Assembly (NCBI GenBank): GCA_022865725.1
Contig: JALHTP010000084.1
Coordinates: 1-6,206 of the forward strand
Length of the DNA: 6,206 bases
DNA from: Methyloceanibacter sp.
GTDB taxonomy: Bacteria > Pseudomonadota > Alphaproteobacteria > Rhizobiales > Methyloligellaceae
Reading direction: 5' to 3'
The notes under the pieces are model-generated. The model saw nothing but the letters and a program-made list of their open reading frames with translations, ran no database searches and was not told the DNA's origin. A program made the translations under genes and the position numbers. Below are positions 5,617 to 6,206 of this stretch, one piece after another; position 1 is the stretch's first letter, and each line of letters begins with the position of its first letter.

Positions 5617-6206
5617 ATGAGCGAGACCCCGACGGCGCAAGCCTTCACCGATCATTCCTTGCGGCTGGCGCAGGTCGCCAATCCGCAAAGCGCGATCGTG
5701 CATTTCAACGAACCGCTTCCGCTCGACTGCGGCGTGGAGCTCTCGCCTTTCTCCATCGCCTATCAGACCTACGGTACGCTCAACGCAGAGAAGTCGAATC
5801 TTGTGCTGGTCTGCCATGCGCTGACCGGCGACCAGCACGTGGCCAACATCCATCCCGTCACCGGCAAGCCCGGCTGGTGGGAGACCATGGTCGGCCCCGG
5901 CAAGCCGATCGACACCGACCGCTATTTCGTGCTCTGCGCCAACGTGATCGGCGGCTGCATGGGCTCGACCGGACCGAGCTCCATCAATCCCGCCACGGGG
6001 CGTCCCTACGGGCTCGACTTCCCCGTCATCACCGTGCGCGACATGGTGCGCGCGCAGGCGCGGCTGCTCGACCATCTCGGCATCCCCGACGTGCTCTGCG
6101 TGCTCGGCGGCTCGATGGGCGGCATGCAGGTGCTGGACTGGGCCATTCGCTATCCGGATTTCGTCCGCGCGGCACTTCCGATCGCGACCACGGCGCGCTT
6201 GAATGC
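5617..6206 (+). CDS. metX: Homoserine O-acyltransferase MetX, 3'-truncated by the window edge
   Basis: The frame stays open from ATG 5617 to the right edge: 196 complete codons of a protein usually near 370-400 residues, so about half is missing. MetX is an alpha/beta-hydrolase-fold enzyme that moves an acyl group from acetyl-CoA (succinyl-CoA in some members) to homoserine, the first step from homoserine to methionine. Visible marks: FSIAYQTYGTLN (45-56), LVCHALTGDQH (64-74), GWWETMVGPGKPIDTDRYFV (86-105), NVIGGCMGSTGPSSINP (109-125) with the oxyanion and substrate loop, and the nucleophile elbow GGSMGGMQ (164-171) with Ser166. The Asp and His of the triad would lie beyond the edge. An in-frame GTG at 5608 (VAAMSE...) has GAGG 8 nt upstream and is an alternative start; ATG 5617 has only a weak GAGTGG before it. 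The gene is divergent from hisC. Acetyl or succinyl specificity cannot be decided. metW often follows metX in this group but would be out of view. Confidence 0.93.
   Translation, partial: MSETPTAQAFTDHSLRLAQVANPQSAIVHFNEPLPLDCGVELSPFSIAYQTYGTLNAEKSNLVLVCHALTGDQHVANIHPVTGKPGWWETMVGPGKPIDTDRYFVLCANVIGGCMGSTGPSSINPATGRPYGLDFPVITVRDMVRAQARLLDHLGIPDVLCVLGGSMGGMQVLDWAIRYPDFVRAALPIATTARLN

Noticed and set aside
5557..6075. Minus-strand frame of 172 codons opposite metX
   Set aside because: Shadow of metX, whose + strand frame has the full alpha/beta-hydrolase motif series; the frame also runs into the palindromic repeat.

Overview
The window reads as a housekeeping stretch of a chromosome from an alphaproteobacterium, most likely of the order Hyphomicrobiales (Rhizobiales). 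The evidence is the high G+C coding sequence, an alphaproteobacterial-type L32, a set of amino-acid biosynthesis genes close to those of Bradyrhizobium and Rhodopseudomonas relatives, and two intergenic palindromic repeats of kinds that recur in genomes of this order. The genus cannot be fixed from the sequence alone.

Layout, left to right. (1) The 3' end of rpmF (ribosomal protein L32) runs in from the left edge on the + strand. (2) A roughly 107-bp two-palindrome RIME-like element fills the gap after it. (3) A small four-helix membrane protein of unknown function follows (314-766, GTG start). (4) After a 238-bp gap with one short hairpin comes a large soluble PAS-like/GGDEF/EAL protein (1005-2795). 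Its cyclase active site is destroyed and its phosphodiesterase residues are largely kept. (5) This gene meets a minus-strand operon tail to tail, the two stop codons sharing one CTAG. Read in its own direction that operon is hisC, then a tyrA/tyrC-type prephenate or arogenate dehydrogenase, then a ChaC-type gamma-glutamylcyclotransferase. The genes overlap by 4 and 11 bp, which implies translational coupling. (6) A divergent intergenic region holds a possible promoter and a 104-bp complex palindrome. (7) metX (homoserine O-acyltransferase) begins only 15 bp beyond the palindrome and runs off the right edge.

The right half is amino-acid metabolism: HisC transaminates histidinol phosphate and, given its partner, perhaps aromatic keto acids too; the TyrA-family enzyme makes the tyrosine precursor; MetX activates homoserine for methionine. 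The ChaC-like enzyme, tied to glutathione or gamma-glutamyl peptide turnover, is the unexpected operon member. The left half holds translation, an unknown membrane protein and a c-di-GMP signalling protein, with no visible functional link among them.

I found no phage, transposase, CRISPR, toxin-antitoxin or defence genes, no tRNA or rRNA, and nothing that amounts to a new multi-gene system. The points most worth checking are the degenerate GGDEF that keeps an inhibitory-site-like RxxD motif, the repeat lodged in the metX leader, the shared stop codons, and the chaC gene inside an aromatic amino-acid operon.
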